Of a stretch of 64,000 bases of DNA, positions 1 to 13,000 are shown piece after piece (positions within the stretch are counted from its first letter, which is position 1; each line of letters starts with the position of its first letter). Source of the DNA: Notospermus geniculatus (Eukaryota; Nemertea; Pilidiophora; Heteronemertea; Lineidae); the NCBI GenBank assembly GCA_002633025.1, contig NMRB01000146.1:32408-96407 (forward strand). The letters are read 5' to 3'. Position numbers and translations under genes: made by a program. A model generated the notes under the pieces. That model was not told the DNA's origin. It did no database searches and was given only the letters and a program-made list of their open reading frames with translations.

Positions 1-9
1 CGATTTCAG

Positions 10-1061
10 GTGAACATATCTGGATTGTCCTCGACGGCCCAGTAGATGCCATCTGGATTGAGAACTTGAACTCCGTACTGGATGACAACAAAACTTTGAC
101 ATTGGCCAATGGAGATCGAATCCCGATGGCTCCCAACTGCAAGATTGTATTCGAGGTGCACAACATTGACAATGCCTCCCCTGCTACTGTCTCCAGGAAT
201 GGTATGGTGTACATGAGCTCCTCTGCCCTGGACTGGAGGCCAATACTCAGGGTGAGTTCTTGCTCAATTCCATTGTCATCTGCGGCTCAGCTGTGCTGCC
301 ATCATCAGCTGAGTGCGAGCCTGGTGGTGGAATTCTTACTCTTAGATGCTGAATCTCAGTTTGACATTCTGTTGAAATCGACTGAGGTCTTGCTTCACCT
401 CCGAAGTATTTGAGCAGCACAAAAATTTGATTTTCTTTTGTTTCAGGGTTGGCTCAACAACAGGAACGCCAGCGAGGTTGATGTTCTCCAGGGTCTGTAC
501 GATAAGATATTCGATGACCTGTACAATTTTGTGTGGCAGAATCTCACTCCAAAGATGGACTTGCTTCAGTGCAATCAGATTAGGCAGGTAAGTACCATTT
601 CAATCCATGTGCAAGTTCCTTTCTTGTACTTCTCAATTTGGTGGCAGAAATTGTCGTCTGTCTTTATTGTGAGATAAGTTACCATAAAACAGTGTACCGT
701 ACCTCATGTAAAACATTTCAGAGTTGTATTGATAGTTCAATAATTTCTTGCTCCAAGCTTTCGTCTACATGTATACGTAAATAAAATATGATGAGAAGTT
801 TTTTAAAATTCCTCTCCATTATGCTGCAGTCATGTGACTTACTAGAAGGGTTAATCCCCCACAAGGATGAAAAGGGCCACCTCACGGCTGCTCATCTCGA
901 GCGACTCTTTATCTTTGCACTGATGTGGAGCATTGGTGCCCTTCTTGAACTAGACGACAGGGCAAAGATGGAAGAGTTCCTCCAGAACCACGAGAGTAGG
1001 CTGAACCTCCCCAAGATCAATGAGGGAGAAACAATCTTTGAATACGTGGTTGATGAGGGTG
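10..1061 (+). CDS. Dynein exons 1-3: end of AAA2 and link to AAA3
   Basis: The first exon carries the highly conserved stretch [20 protein letters not shown] and the motif [17 protein letters not shown], which mark the C-terminal part of the AAA2 module in axonemal heavy chains. The next two exons, including [12 protein letters not shown], lead into AAA3. Exon 3 ends in phase 1 and joins 1508. Intron 1062-1507 holds a tRNA-derived SINE in reverse orientation. Confidence 0.93.
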
Positions 1062-4000
1062 GTAAGTATCTGTATTTGTATTTGTAATCAATTTTTCTGC
1101 AGGGCCAAAGCGACAGCATTATTGGCCCTTGTAAGTATGGAATAGGCCATCTCATGCTATTCATGTTCCTCACTTGGATGGGGTCTTTTACTTGCCCTTG
1201 CAAAGGCACAAGCTACAAGGCACCATGGCTTACTGTCCCATATGACAGATGGGAGCTATAATTTATCCCATAATGGCCCTGGTTTCAAACCCAGGACCTG
1301 CCGCTTACAAAGCGGATGCGATAACCACTAGGCACAAGGCTCCTTGAGGCTGGAAGTTGTTTCACACTGGTGTGTTCATGTGTCAGCCTGTTGTACAAGC
1401 AAAGAAAACTCATCTGTTCGGCATGTTCGTTCATTTGAGTTCCTGTCTAACGACTTGAAGACCATATTTGCAGTCAGCCTACATGCAATAATGCCCTCTT
1501 TCTTCAGGTGAATGGCACCACTGGAGTGAGAGAGTCGAAGAGTACATCTACCCAACCGATTCTGTGCCGGAATTTGCCTCGATTCTGGTCCCGAATGTGG
1601 ACAATGTTAGAACGAACTTCCTGATCCAGACCATTGCTAAACAGACCAAAGCTGTACTGCTGATTGGTGAACAGGGAACTGCAAAGACTGTCATGATCAA
1701 AGGTGAGTACTATCAGAACAGTATATCTCTCCATACTTCGCATTCCGTTTTTGGTACTTTCTGCCTCCTTGTCCACAATTTGTTTCAACTTTTCATTCTT
1801 GGCTCGACTCTGCTGAAGGGCCGGGAGGACATCTGTCCAATATCAAGTCTTTCGTCTTCACTTAAGATACCTTTTGATAAGGTGTGCATTTGTCATTCCC
1901 CATGTTGAGGGACAGCTGCTTTTGAACAGCTTGTCCCTCCTTAACCATTGCTCTACCACTCTGCACTGAAGCACAGCTCTTCATATGATGCATTTCTCCC
2001 TGTTGTACATTTCTTCAATTTCTTCCATTATCTAGGCTACATGGCAAAATACGATCCTGATGTTCACCTCAGCAAGAGTTTCAACTTCTCCTCTGCCAGT
2101 ACCCCGATGATGTTCCAACGTACCATCGAGAGTTACGTGGACAAGAGGATGGGGTCAACGTACGGGCCACCTGGTGGTAGGAAAATGACAGTCTTCATTG
2201 ATGACGTCAACATGCCTATTGTGAATGAATGGGGAGATCAGGTAAGTGACGACACGACAATGGTACTTTCGACGCTGAGCAAGACTGTACAAAGCATTTG
2301 TTCTTTCAATGGCATCCCAAGGGAGGACAGGGACAAGTTCGTCATGACAACCTGATGTCTATTGATGGTGGTGTGCGACCACCGTTGAAAGGCGGACATG
2401 CCACCCACTGGAGCTGTGGGTAATTCATCATGTCTGGGAAGTGGAGGGAAACACAGTCCAAAGTGACTGGGGTCGGAAAGGACAACCGTGGGGTCTGTGG
2501 CTTGTTCGGTACCCCAGAGGACGGCCCATGGAACACTTATCCTTTTGTTTTAGGTGACAAATGAAATCACAAGGCAGATGATGGAGATGAAGGGCATGTA
2601 CAGTTTGGAAAAACCTGGCGACTTCACTCACATTGCTGACATCCAGTTCATTGCGGCTATGATCCAGCCAGGCGGAGGAAGAAATGACATCCCACAGAGA
2701 TTGAAGCGACAGTTCTGTGTCTTCAACTGCACGTGAGTATTGCTTCTCAAGTGGGGACAGCACGAGATAATACGATTCAGATTACTGGCCTCCTAATTGA
2801 AACTACTGTTTTTTTGCCTGACATGAAAGATATGTTCAACCCTGTGGTCATGGGTTTCGAGTCGTAACATCACCCTGCAATTTGAGGGACTACAACTGCC
2901 GTTTTCAGAAACCCGCACTTACACTAGTCATTGATCATGTTCTATACATCATGTTTGGCACACAACCACTCGGTTACTCTCTGGTAAACTTCAATAGATT
3001 CTGCACTATTACACCAATATTCAGTATCTTTTTTCGTTAAACTTTCAAGACTGCCATCAAACAACTCCATTGACAAAGTGTTTGGCATTATCGGCGAGGG
3101 TTACTTCTGTACTGAGAGAGGCTTCACTGAGGAAGTGACAGCCCTCGTCAAGGAACTTGTGCCACTCACCAGGGTACTCTGGCAGCAAACTAAGGTATGG
3201 TAATTATCAGTTGTTGAGCACAATAGTCTATTAGTATTCCCTGTGATTTTTTCCCAACCGTGAAGAAATCTCAGGTTGGTGAAGTTACAAATTGAAAAGT
3301 AGCTCCCAGATGCTGTGACAGCCAGATTGGATGTTTCGAGCTGTCAGTAAGTTCTGTAGACATGGTAGATGCTTACAGAGACTTTGTGTGAAAATTTTGC
3401 TTCTCTGCTGGAAGTACTGCTAGAGTGGTGCACCCCAATAGCTTTTACCAGCCAGGCAAGGGATTCGGTAAGCTGTGAGAGAGGAAGGTGGCAGCAGGAG
3501 GTGACTGTCTCCTCTGAGACTACAGATTCAATCCTGATGCCAAAGAGACAAAGTTGAGGGCCACTTTTAAATCACCTCTAAATCTTATCTTTCCAACGTT
3601 CAGGTGAAGATGCTTCCAACGCCAGCGAAGTTCCACTACATCTTCAACTTGAGAGACTTGTCACGTGTGTGGGAGGGCATTCTCAAGATTGCAGCTGAGG
3701 AATGCAGCACTGTCGATACATTGTTAGCATTGTGGAGACACGAGTGCACCAGAGTCATTGCTGATAGGTAAACTGGATATCTTTTCTGTGAATCCACACT
3801 ATATATAATGCCTAAGTCAGATTCATACTTCAGATGACAGTGTCTGCGTCAGACGCGTGATCAAATTTGTAGGATGCAACATATGAAGCTGAAGCTCACC
3901 AGACGATTCGGTCGGCATCCAATCGTGGGCTATGAATGGTCTCACGACAATTCTGCCACATCGAAATGCTGACCGGACGCTGTGGTATGAATCAACACAC

Positions 4001-7000
4001 GGCATCTAAATTTGATCGCGTGTCGTGACACTGGCATCCAAAGTATGAATCAAGCCCTACTCTGCTCATTCCTAATAGCCAGCAAACTGAAACTACTTTG
4101 ATTAACAACAGCTCTTTGTCATAGAGGTCATCACACAGTTTTACCAGAATAATAATTCATCTGCTTGAAGAATGTGAAGAACCTTCTCAATTCAGATTCA
4201 CCAATCCGGAAGACACCCGCTGGTTCACTACCGCATGTAAGAACGTCGTGAGGGATCATCTTGGTGATGATATGCTGGAGAAGTTACACGACGAACCATA
4301 CTTTGTGGACTTCTTGCGTGACGCCCCAGAACCAACTGGTGAAGAACCAGAGGATGCGGATTTGGAAGCACCGAAGATCTATGAACAGGTGACAATCTTA
4401 AACTAAACCTTGCAAAGTCATGCTGGGAAAGATTATTCTGCAGTGGGTAAATGTCGCAATGAGTAATGCTGGGTTATTGGGTAGGTGCATCCCACATCAG
4501 TCCTGCCACCATGCATGCCTTGCCAGCCAGCAATGGGTTCAATAGCCCGTTGTGTCAGCAGCTGTACGGAGTGAAGAGGACAATCTCTCATGGCCATCAT
4601 AAGATATATCTTAGTGGCTCTAGTTTTCTCCTGTTCAAGTTACTCTTGTTACGCAGATATCGCCCAGTACATGGAACACTGCTCTCTTTGCTACATGCTC
4701 ACATGACCACTGACTTTTACAGATTCCTGACTATGACTTCTTGAATGAACGCTTGTTGATGTACATGTCTTCATACAATGACACCATCAGAGGTGCACAC
4801 ATGGACTTGGTATTCTTCAAAGATGCCATGGTACACTTGGTCAAGGTAAGGGTTAACCTCTTAAGCCTCATCTAGTCTGACAAGGTTTCCTTCCCAGCTC
4901 TGAAGTAAACAGGATTTTACAATGGCTTGCATGTGATTTTGAAATGTCTAGTGGAATAAAGCGACTTTCTTCATTTGTCCTTAGATCTCCCGCATCATTC
5001 GTACAGCTCGAGGAAATGCCTTGCTGGTTGGTGTTGGTGGATCTGGGAAACAGTCCTTGACCAGACTGGCATCTTTCATTGCTGGATACAAGATATTCCA
5101 GATCACACTGACTAGGTAAGCTGATCTCGTATTTTATATCAGGAGAAGAAAAACTTTGCATTCAGAAGAATGATATTCCATTCTTATTGTTTTACATTAC
5201 CATACTGGCTACTTTATGTCATATCGTCATGCAAAAGAAGTGCCCCTGATTCTAAGGACTTCATGTAGCTGAATGAAAAATAATTTTCTTTTTTTCTTTT
5301 TTGCACTTTTTCTGTGCTACCTATCCCTACTTTGGGTCTGTCTTGTCTTTTTCCAACACTCTCAACCCCACCCACCCAATTTCTCCAACTTCCTGATTTG
5401 TCTTTCACTCACTCACTTGGTAATCTCCATTCACCCACTCACTTGGTAATCTCCAATCGCTCGCTCACTTGGTAATCTCCATTCACCCACTCACTTGGTA
5501 ATCTCCAATCGCTCGCTCACTTGGTAATCTCCATTCACCCACTCACTTGGTAATCTCCATTCATCCACCCATCCAATCTCCTATCAATTTCCCCACCAAA
5601 CTCCGCACTGTGCACTCTGATACAGGGTGAAAACCGGTACTGTCCTGTGAGGAACTAAGGAGTCAGTGGGTAAGATTGTTTCAATAGTAGATATGATACC
5701 TGGGTATAAAGGTTGTTTGAAATTTAGTAATGAAAGTTTTCCAAGTTCAAGGATTTTTTTGGAAAAGTGAACATTGAAATGAAAAGTCACTGAGACGGTC
5801 TGAATGGCCCAATTCTTGATTCTTGATAGATGCCATCATGGCCATTACCGCATATGTTTTCGATAGCCAGAGTAGTAATGCATCAATTTATTCTCTCAAC
5901 CTGTGTTGCTATCTCATCATTCTGCTTTCAGATCATACAACGTCAGCAACCTGATGGATGATCTCAAGTTCCTCTACCGTGTAGCTGGTTGTGAGGGGAA
6001 TGGCATCACATTTATCTTCACAGACAATGAGATCAAGGACGAGGGCTTTTTGGAATATCTCAACAATGTTCTCAGTTCTGGTGAGGTAAGTTGGCTTGAA
6101 TCTAATACATAGATTAATTATTGTCACTCGAACAGATGCAGGAATTTCTTTTTAGAGTATGGTAACCAGGGTCAAGGGAGTCACCCGAGGCATAGCATAA
6201 GAAATGTCGAGAGTAAACACAAACGAAGAGAGATCAGAGTTAGTCATGCAGCACTGGAGAAAGTAGGAGACAGGATCAAACTAATATGTGATCAACTGCC
6301 GGGATGTGATATTTGGGAGCACAAGATGGAGAGGGGGGGGGGGGGAGTTCAGCCTGGCTTTAAGGACGACAAAATATCAAACAATCAAGTATTAATGCAG
6401 TAAATGATGAAAGGTCATTTCTTATTCTCCATAGGTCTCCAACTTGTTTGCACGAGATGAGTTGGATGAGATCACACAGGAGTTGATCAGTGTCATGAAG
6501 AAGGAATATCCAAGACGTCCACCAACACAGGAGAATCTCTATGATTACTTCATCTCACGAGCGAGAACAAACCTCCACGTTGTCCTCTGCTTCTCTCCTG
6601 TAAGTAGGCTATTTAAGACCTGAACCCACCGACGTGTGTTCTGGTCCTGAACCCAACGTTTTTACACCTTGTCCATTGTTTGGGGCAGGGCACTGGAAAA
6701 TAAAGGGTGAATGCTGTATTTGTCAAGCAGAATTCCAGTCTGCCAATATCTTGCCGGGATGCACAGCAAGGTTGCAAAGCTGTCTTGTTTTGCACAACTT
6801 TCACACAATTGGTAAGTGGGATTTTTCTATTCCAGGTGGGTGAGAAATTCAGGAATCGATCTCTAAAGTTCCCTGGTCTGATCTCTGGTTGCACCATGGA
6901 TTGGTTCAACCGTTGGCCACGAGATGCCCTGGTTGCTGTCTCCAACCACTTCCTCTCTTCCTACCACATTGTCTGCTCGGACAAAACAAAGGAAAGCCTT

Positions 7001-10000
7001 GTAAAACTGATGGGGTCAGTTCATGATGATGTGGCTGTGACATGTGTCGATTACTTCCAGAGGTATGTAAGGGGTTTGAAATAAGTAAGAGGCAATCCTG
7101 CCTGGTAGGTACATGTAGTAGTGAACTCCTGTCCCAGAATATGAAGACGTCATACTTCCTCTCTATGCAAAGTTTCAAATGTTTACTTTATCTTCTGCAG
7201 TTCTGGACTTTTTAAATCCCTGAATTGAGCTCATCCTTGACAGTCAAAGCTTCTTGTATTCAGGTATCGCCGTCAGACCCACGTCACCCCTATGTCATAC
7301 CTCTCCTTCATAAATGGCTACAAGTCTATCTACACGAAGAAATGCGACGAAATTGGAGAACTTGCTCGTAGGATGAACACAGGTTTGGATAAGTTGCTGG
7401 AAGCGAGTTCATCTGTGGAACAGCTGAGCAAAGAACTAGCTGTCAAAGAGGTGGAGCTGAAGGTTGCCAGTAAGAAAGCTGATGAGGTGAGTTGTTTTTT
7501 TGTCCCTTGCAGGAAATGGAGTTTCTAGAGTTGAGAGATGTCCACTATACCAGTTGCCACTGGTCTACCAGCATCATATTCTTTTGACAGAAAGAAACAA
7601 TTTTGATTTTTTCTAGGTGTTGCACGTGGTGACAGCAAAGGCCCAGGCAGCTGAGACGGTCAAAGCTTCAGTGCAGAAAGTAAAAGACAAAGCTCAGAAA
7701 CTTGTGGACGAGATCAACTCAGAAAAAGAGTTTGCTGAATCAAAGCTGGAGGCAGCCAGGCCTGCACTCGAGTCGGCTGAGGCTGCTCTGCAGGTAACCT
7801 TCATACAGTTTCTTCAAGGCAAATGGCATGTTTCAGAATATCTGAGGAATTTGCCCATCACTATAATATCATGTGTTTTTTTCAGACCATTAAAGCAAGT
7901 GACATTTCCACCGTCAGGAAGTTGGGCAAACCGCCACACCTCATCCAACGAATCATGGACTGTGTGCTCATCCTCTTCCAAAAGAAAGTTGATACAGTCA
8001 CTATGGATCCTGATAGACCATGTGTTAAGCCATCTTGGCAGGAGTCACTCAAAGTAAGGACATCTTCGGAAAGGTCACCTCGATTTCAGCGACCTCGTGC
8101 TTTCAAGGACACCTTCGAAAAGGTCACCCCCATTTCAGCGACCTCATGCTTTAGAGGTGACCATGCAGTACATATAAAACTCAACACCTCTTTTTAGGGA
8201 GATATTTGACTGGAGAGGTATTATTAGTCTACATCTATGGATTTTTTTTCAGTTCATGAGTGGGTCTGGTTTCTTAACATCACTCCAAACTTTCCCGAAA
8301 GATACCATCAATGCTGAGACTGTTGAAATTCTAGCACCATATCTTGAAATGGAAGACTATAACTTGGAGACGGCCAAGAAAGTGTGTGGTAATGTAGCTG
8401 GTCTTTGCTCATGGACGGTTGCTATGGCTTATTTCTTTGGCATCAACAAAGAGGTTTTGCCTCTGAAGGTAAGATATTTGAGTTGCTTGTAAAAATAGCC
8501 CTGTTGTGCATCACCAATCCATTGTCGGTCACCAATCCATTGTCGGTCACAGTATCACAAGTGATGTTTCAGGAAAGAGTCAATTCAATATATTTTCATT
8601 ACCCGGTACATTTTCAATTCTTTCAATTCAATGAAGAAATGTGCTGTAGTTCCTCCTTTAGGGGAAATTGTAGAAAGAAAGCAAACTGTTTATTTCCCAT
8701 ATTTTGTAGGCAAATCTCGCTGTTCAAGAAGGAAAGTTGCATGTTGCTCAGGCAGAACTGAACAAAGCGCAAGCTCAACTGGATGAAAAACAGAAAGAAT
8801 TGGATGTCGTACAAGCCATGTATGATGCTGCAATGAAGGAGAAACAGGCAAGTAGTATTGTTGCTGGACTACACATATAAGGAATTTTTAGTTCCAGCAT
8901 TAGCCACTGATAGGATGGGTTACCGGATTTGTGTTCTTTTCAAAAGTGGTTTTTCAGCAATTCCACAGGAATTTCATCACGGTTTCTCCTGGTCAGACAT
9001 GAAGTGGAGAATCTAAAGTTGAATGTCGCTGTGTATCTATTACAGGATCTTATCGATGATGCGGAGTCTTGCAAGAAGAAAATGAATGCAGCTTCTGCTC
9101 TCATTGGAGGTCTGTCAGGAGAGAAAGTCCGATGGACGGCTCAGAGCAAGGAGTTCAAAGCACAAATCGACAGGTAAAGTTACCAATAGGCTTTGTCATC
9201 TCGTGGGTAGCTAGCTGGTTGGACTTATCTAAGACGAACTTTATACCATTATTCAGCCCCTCGATCAGTGTCTCAGAATCTGCCCTTTCAATGTTGCCCA
9301 ACCCGACACCTGCTCTGTGGACCAACCACATTTTGAAACCCACATCGACTTTGTTTTCTGCAATCTTGACATATCAAGGCCTACGGTCATTTCACCTTCA
9401 ACTATTCTCCCTTAGACTGAGTGAGGGCAGGAGTGATTGGAACACTTGTCTGGGCTAGATGTTTCTAGCTGGCATTCAGGACATCTTAGTCATCCTGGGC
9501 TGATGTCCTCAAATCAATTTGATTTCAGATTAGTCGGTGATGTCCTCTTGTGTACTGGATTCTTGTCCTATTGTGGACCATTCAACCAGGAATTCAGGAC
9601 TAAACTTTTGGCCAACTGGCAGAAAAGCCTCACCAAAGGTGACATACCCTTCACTGAGGATCTCAATGTGACAAATGTGCTTGTTGATACAGCAACAGTA
9701 AGTAGCAACTAATCTGAGAGAGGGAGCATAAAATTCGAAACACCAGCATCTGCACTTTATTTTCTCTCGTTTGCCTACCACTGCCAGCCTTGCCACAACC
9801 AATTTATAGGAAAAACTCATTTTTGCTCTTTTTCTTCAGATTGGAGAGTGGAACTTACAAGGTCTGCCAAACGATGACCTGTCCATTCAGAATGGTATCA
9901 TTGTGACCAAAGCTACCAGGTTCCCACTCCTGATCGATCCACAGGGTCAAGGAAAGGGCTGGATTAAAAACAGGGAAAAAGACAATGATTTCCAAGTAAG

Positions 10001-13000
10001 TGAAACAAGAGCAGTGCCTCGGATTCTGAACTCAGCTGCTCGCCCACCGACTCCACAACTGCTTACCAACAAAGGAATTTGACAGCTGATCTCAGACCTT
10101 AGCCAATAACCTACTGTTAAGTTGTCATCAGTTTCTCAATGCATAAGCCTGAATGTTGTCTTCTCCTTTTCAGGTGACCTCTCTAAACCACAAGTACTTC
10201 AGAACTCATTTAGAGGACTCTCTGTCTCTTGGAAGACCACTCCTCATTGAAGACGTGGAAGAAGAGCTTGACCCTGCCTTGGATAACGTATTGGAGAAGA
10301 ACTTCATCAAGTCTGGTTCAACATTCAAGGTGAAAGTTGGGGACAAAGAGTGCGACGTGATGGAAGGCTTCTATTTGTACATTACCACAAAGCTTCCCAA
10401 TCCCTCGTACACCCCTGAGGTAAGTTTCATGTGGACACTTATATGAATTGGTCATGCAATTTACAGAAAGATTACCGAAACCTTTTTTACTAGTACCTTG
10501 GGAAAGTTCCTTTTATGGGAAAGAATTTTTCCTTTTTATCCTGAATCCTTAGAAGACAAGGCTGAAATATGCGTGAATGAATGTGCTGGAAGAAAAGGTA
10601 TATTGGCACCACAATCCTCTGCTACGTGGGTTAACGGAGGATCGTGGTACCAATCGAAAAGAAAATGTTGTTTCAGAGAATGGCTTGAAATGGTAGATAG
10701 TATTAGAGTTGTAATCTGGCAGAACTGAACCAAATTCTTATGTTTTCCCAACTCTTAGATCAGTGCCAGAACATCAATTATTGACTTCACTGTCACCATT
10801 AAAGGACTGGAGGATCAGCTGCTTGGAAGAGTCATCCTCTCAGAAAAACAGGTAAAACACTTGTCTACATGAAGTGGAATACCAGTATTTCTATTCATGC
10901 TGTGTTGCTACATTATCATGATTATAGGAACAGGAGCAGTCAGCCGCACTTATTGCCAAAAGACGGCAGCAAAGTTGTAGCGGACCAATATAAAAGAAAA
11001 TTCTCTTGATTGGTGCTCAATCAAGCATTGAATGGGTCCGCTAGGCATTGACTGACAGCTCCTATACCACCGCAAACTGCAGCGGGAAATGTGGTGGCTT
11101 CAGCAACAGATCTACCCTTTCATTGCATCATCAAATTTATTATTCATTTGCTATCAGGAACTGGAAGCTGAGAGGACCAAACTGATGGAGGATGTGACAA
11201 GCAACAAGAGAAAGATGCAAGAGTTGGAGGACAATCTCCTGTTCAAATTGACCAGTACAAAAGGCTCATTAGTTGACGACGAATCCCTCATTCATGTGCT
11301 AGCCACTACAAAAGAAACAGCCGCAGAGGTCTCCGAGAAGTTGGTAGTGGCAGCGGATACAGAGGTCAAGATCAATGAGGCCAGGGAAGAGTTTAGGCCA
11401 GGTTTGTAGTGTTGTTTGGAACTTGAGTCCCATGAATTGATGATCAAGTTTAATACCTTGCCTATCTTATGGATTAGTCATGGACAACAGACATATCTGT
11501 CTCATGGATTAGTCAAGTACAAAGGACATGTCGGCCTTATGGATTAGTCAAGTACAATAGACATGTCCATCTTATGGATTAGTCAAGTACAATAGACATG
11601 CCTATCTCATGGATTAGCCAAGTACAATAGACATGTCTATCTTATGGATTAATCAAGTACAATAGACATGTATACCCCATGGATTAGCCAAGTACAATAG
11701 ACATGCCTATCTCATGGGTTAATCAAGTAAAATAGACATGTCTATCTCATGGATTAGTCAAGAACAATAGACATGTCTATCTCATGGATTAGTCAAGAAC
11801 AATAGACATGTCTATCTCTTGGATTAGTCAAGAACAATAGACATGTCTATCTCATGGATTAGTGAAGTACAATAGACATGTCTATCTCATGGATTAATCA
11901 AGTGTATACCTCATGGATTAGTCAAGAAGTACAATAGACTTGTCTATCTCGTGGATTAATCAAGTACAATAGACATGTCTATCTCTTGGATTAGTCAAGA
12001 ACAATAGACATGTCTATCTCATGGATTAGTCAAGAACAATAGACATGTCTATCTCATGGATTAGTCAAGTACAATAGACATGTCTATCTCATGGATTAAT
12101 CAAGTGTATACCTCATGGATTAGTCAAGAAATTGTCTATCTCATGGGTTAGCTAAGTACAATGGATATGCATATCACATGAATTAGTCAAGTACAATAGA
12201 CATAGTCAAGTACAATAGGCATGTCTAGACTTGATCAGACTGTTCTCATCTATGTTCTCTTACAGTTGCAACACGTGGCAGCATCCTGTACTTCTTGATC
12301 TGCGAGATGAGCATGGTGAACTGTATGTACCAGACTTCTCTCAAACAGTTCTTGGGTGTGTTTGATCTGTCTATGCAGAGGTAAGTGACGCTGGGAATGG
12401 TCTAATTCTACATCGCTCATTTTCACCTCCATCTATTCGTATCCTTCACTCCAACTCATACTAGGCTATATTGCATTCTTAACAAAAGCCTGCCATTTGA
12501 TTTTTTAGATTGCACTTTAAAAAATTGTCTATTTTGTCCATAAATGTAGGTCTGAGAAGTCTCCTGTGACAACCAAACGAATTCACAACATCATTGAATA
12601 CCTGACCTATGAAGTGTTCTGCTATGCTTGTCGTGGTCTCTATGAGAATCACAAGTTCCTCTTCACAATGCTCCTCACTCTCAAGATTGAGTTGAACAAA
12701 GGCGGTATCAAACATGCTGAGTTCCAGTGTCTTATCAAAGGTTCGTCAACTTTGACTTCTATCTGTCCTCGTGGATTTGCCTTGGCGTTTGAAAATACTT
12801 ATTTTCAGTACACAAGATCTAGACGATGGAGGAGGACTGAGCAATTTCTAGTTGATTTGAATAAAGTCAACACTACTCCCTTTATGGAGTTGTTTGGTAA
12901 ATTTCACACTGTCACCCTCAACAATATCCACCAGGAAAAAGAGTTGAACACTGAAGAATCATTTGAGTCTTGGTGGATAACTTACCCTGGCACCTTTACT

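Noticed and set aside
10498-10728. 76-codon frame in a dynein intron, preserved in both copies
   Set aside because: Preservation follows from the recent duplication. The protein resembles nothing I know, and it lies between good splice sites.
11440-12235. Regular 35 bp repeats considered as a CRISPR array
   Set aside because: The units are contiguous and imperfect without unique spacers, and the host is an animal genome. It is a minisatellite.
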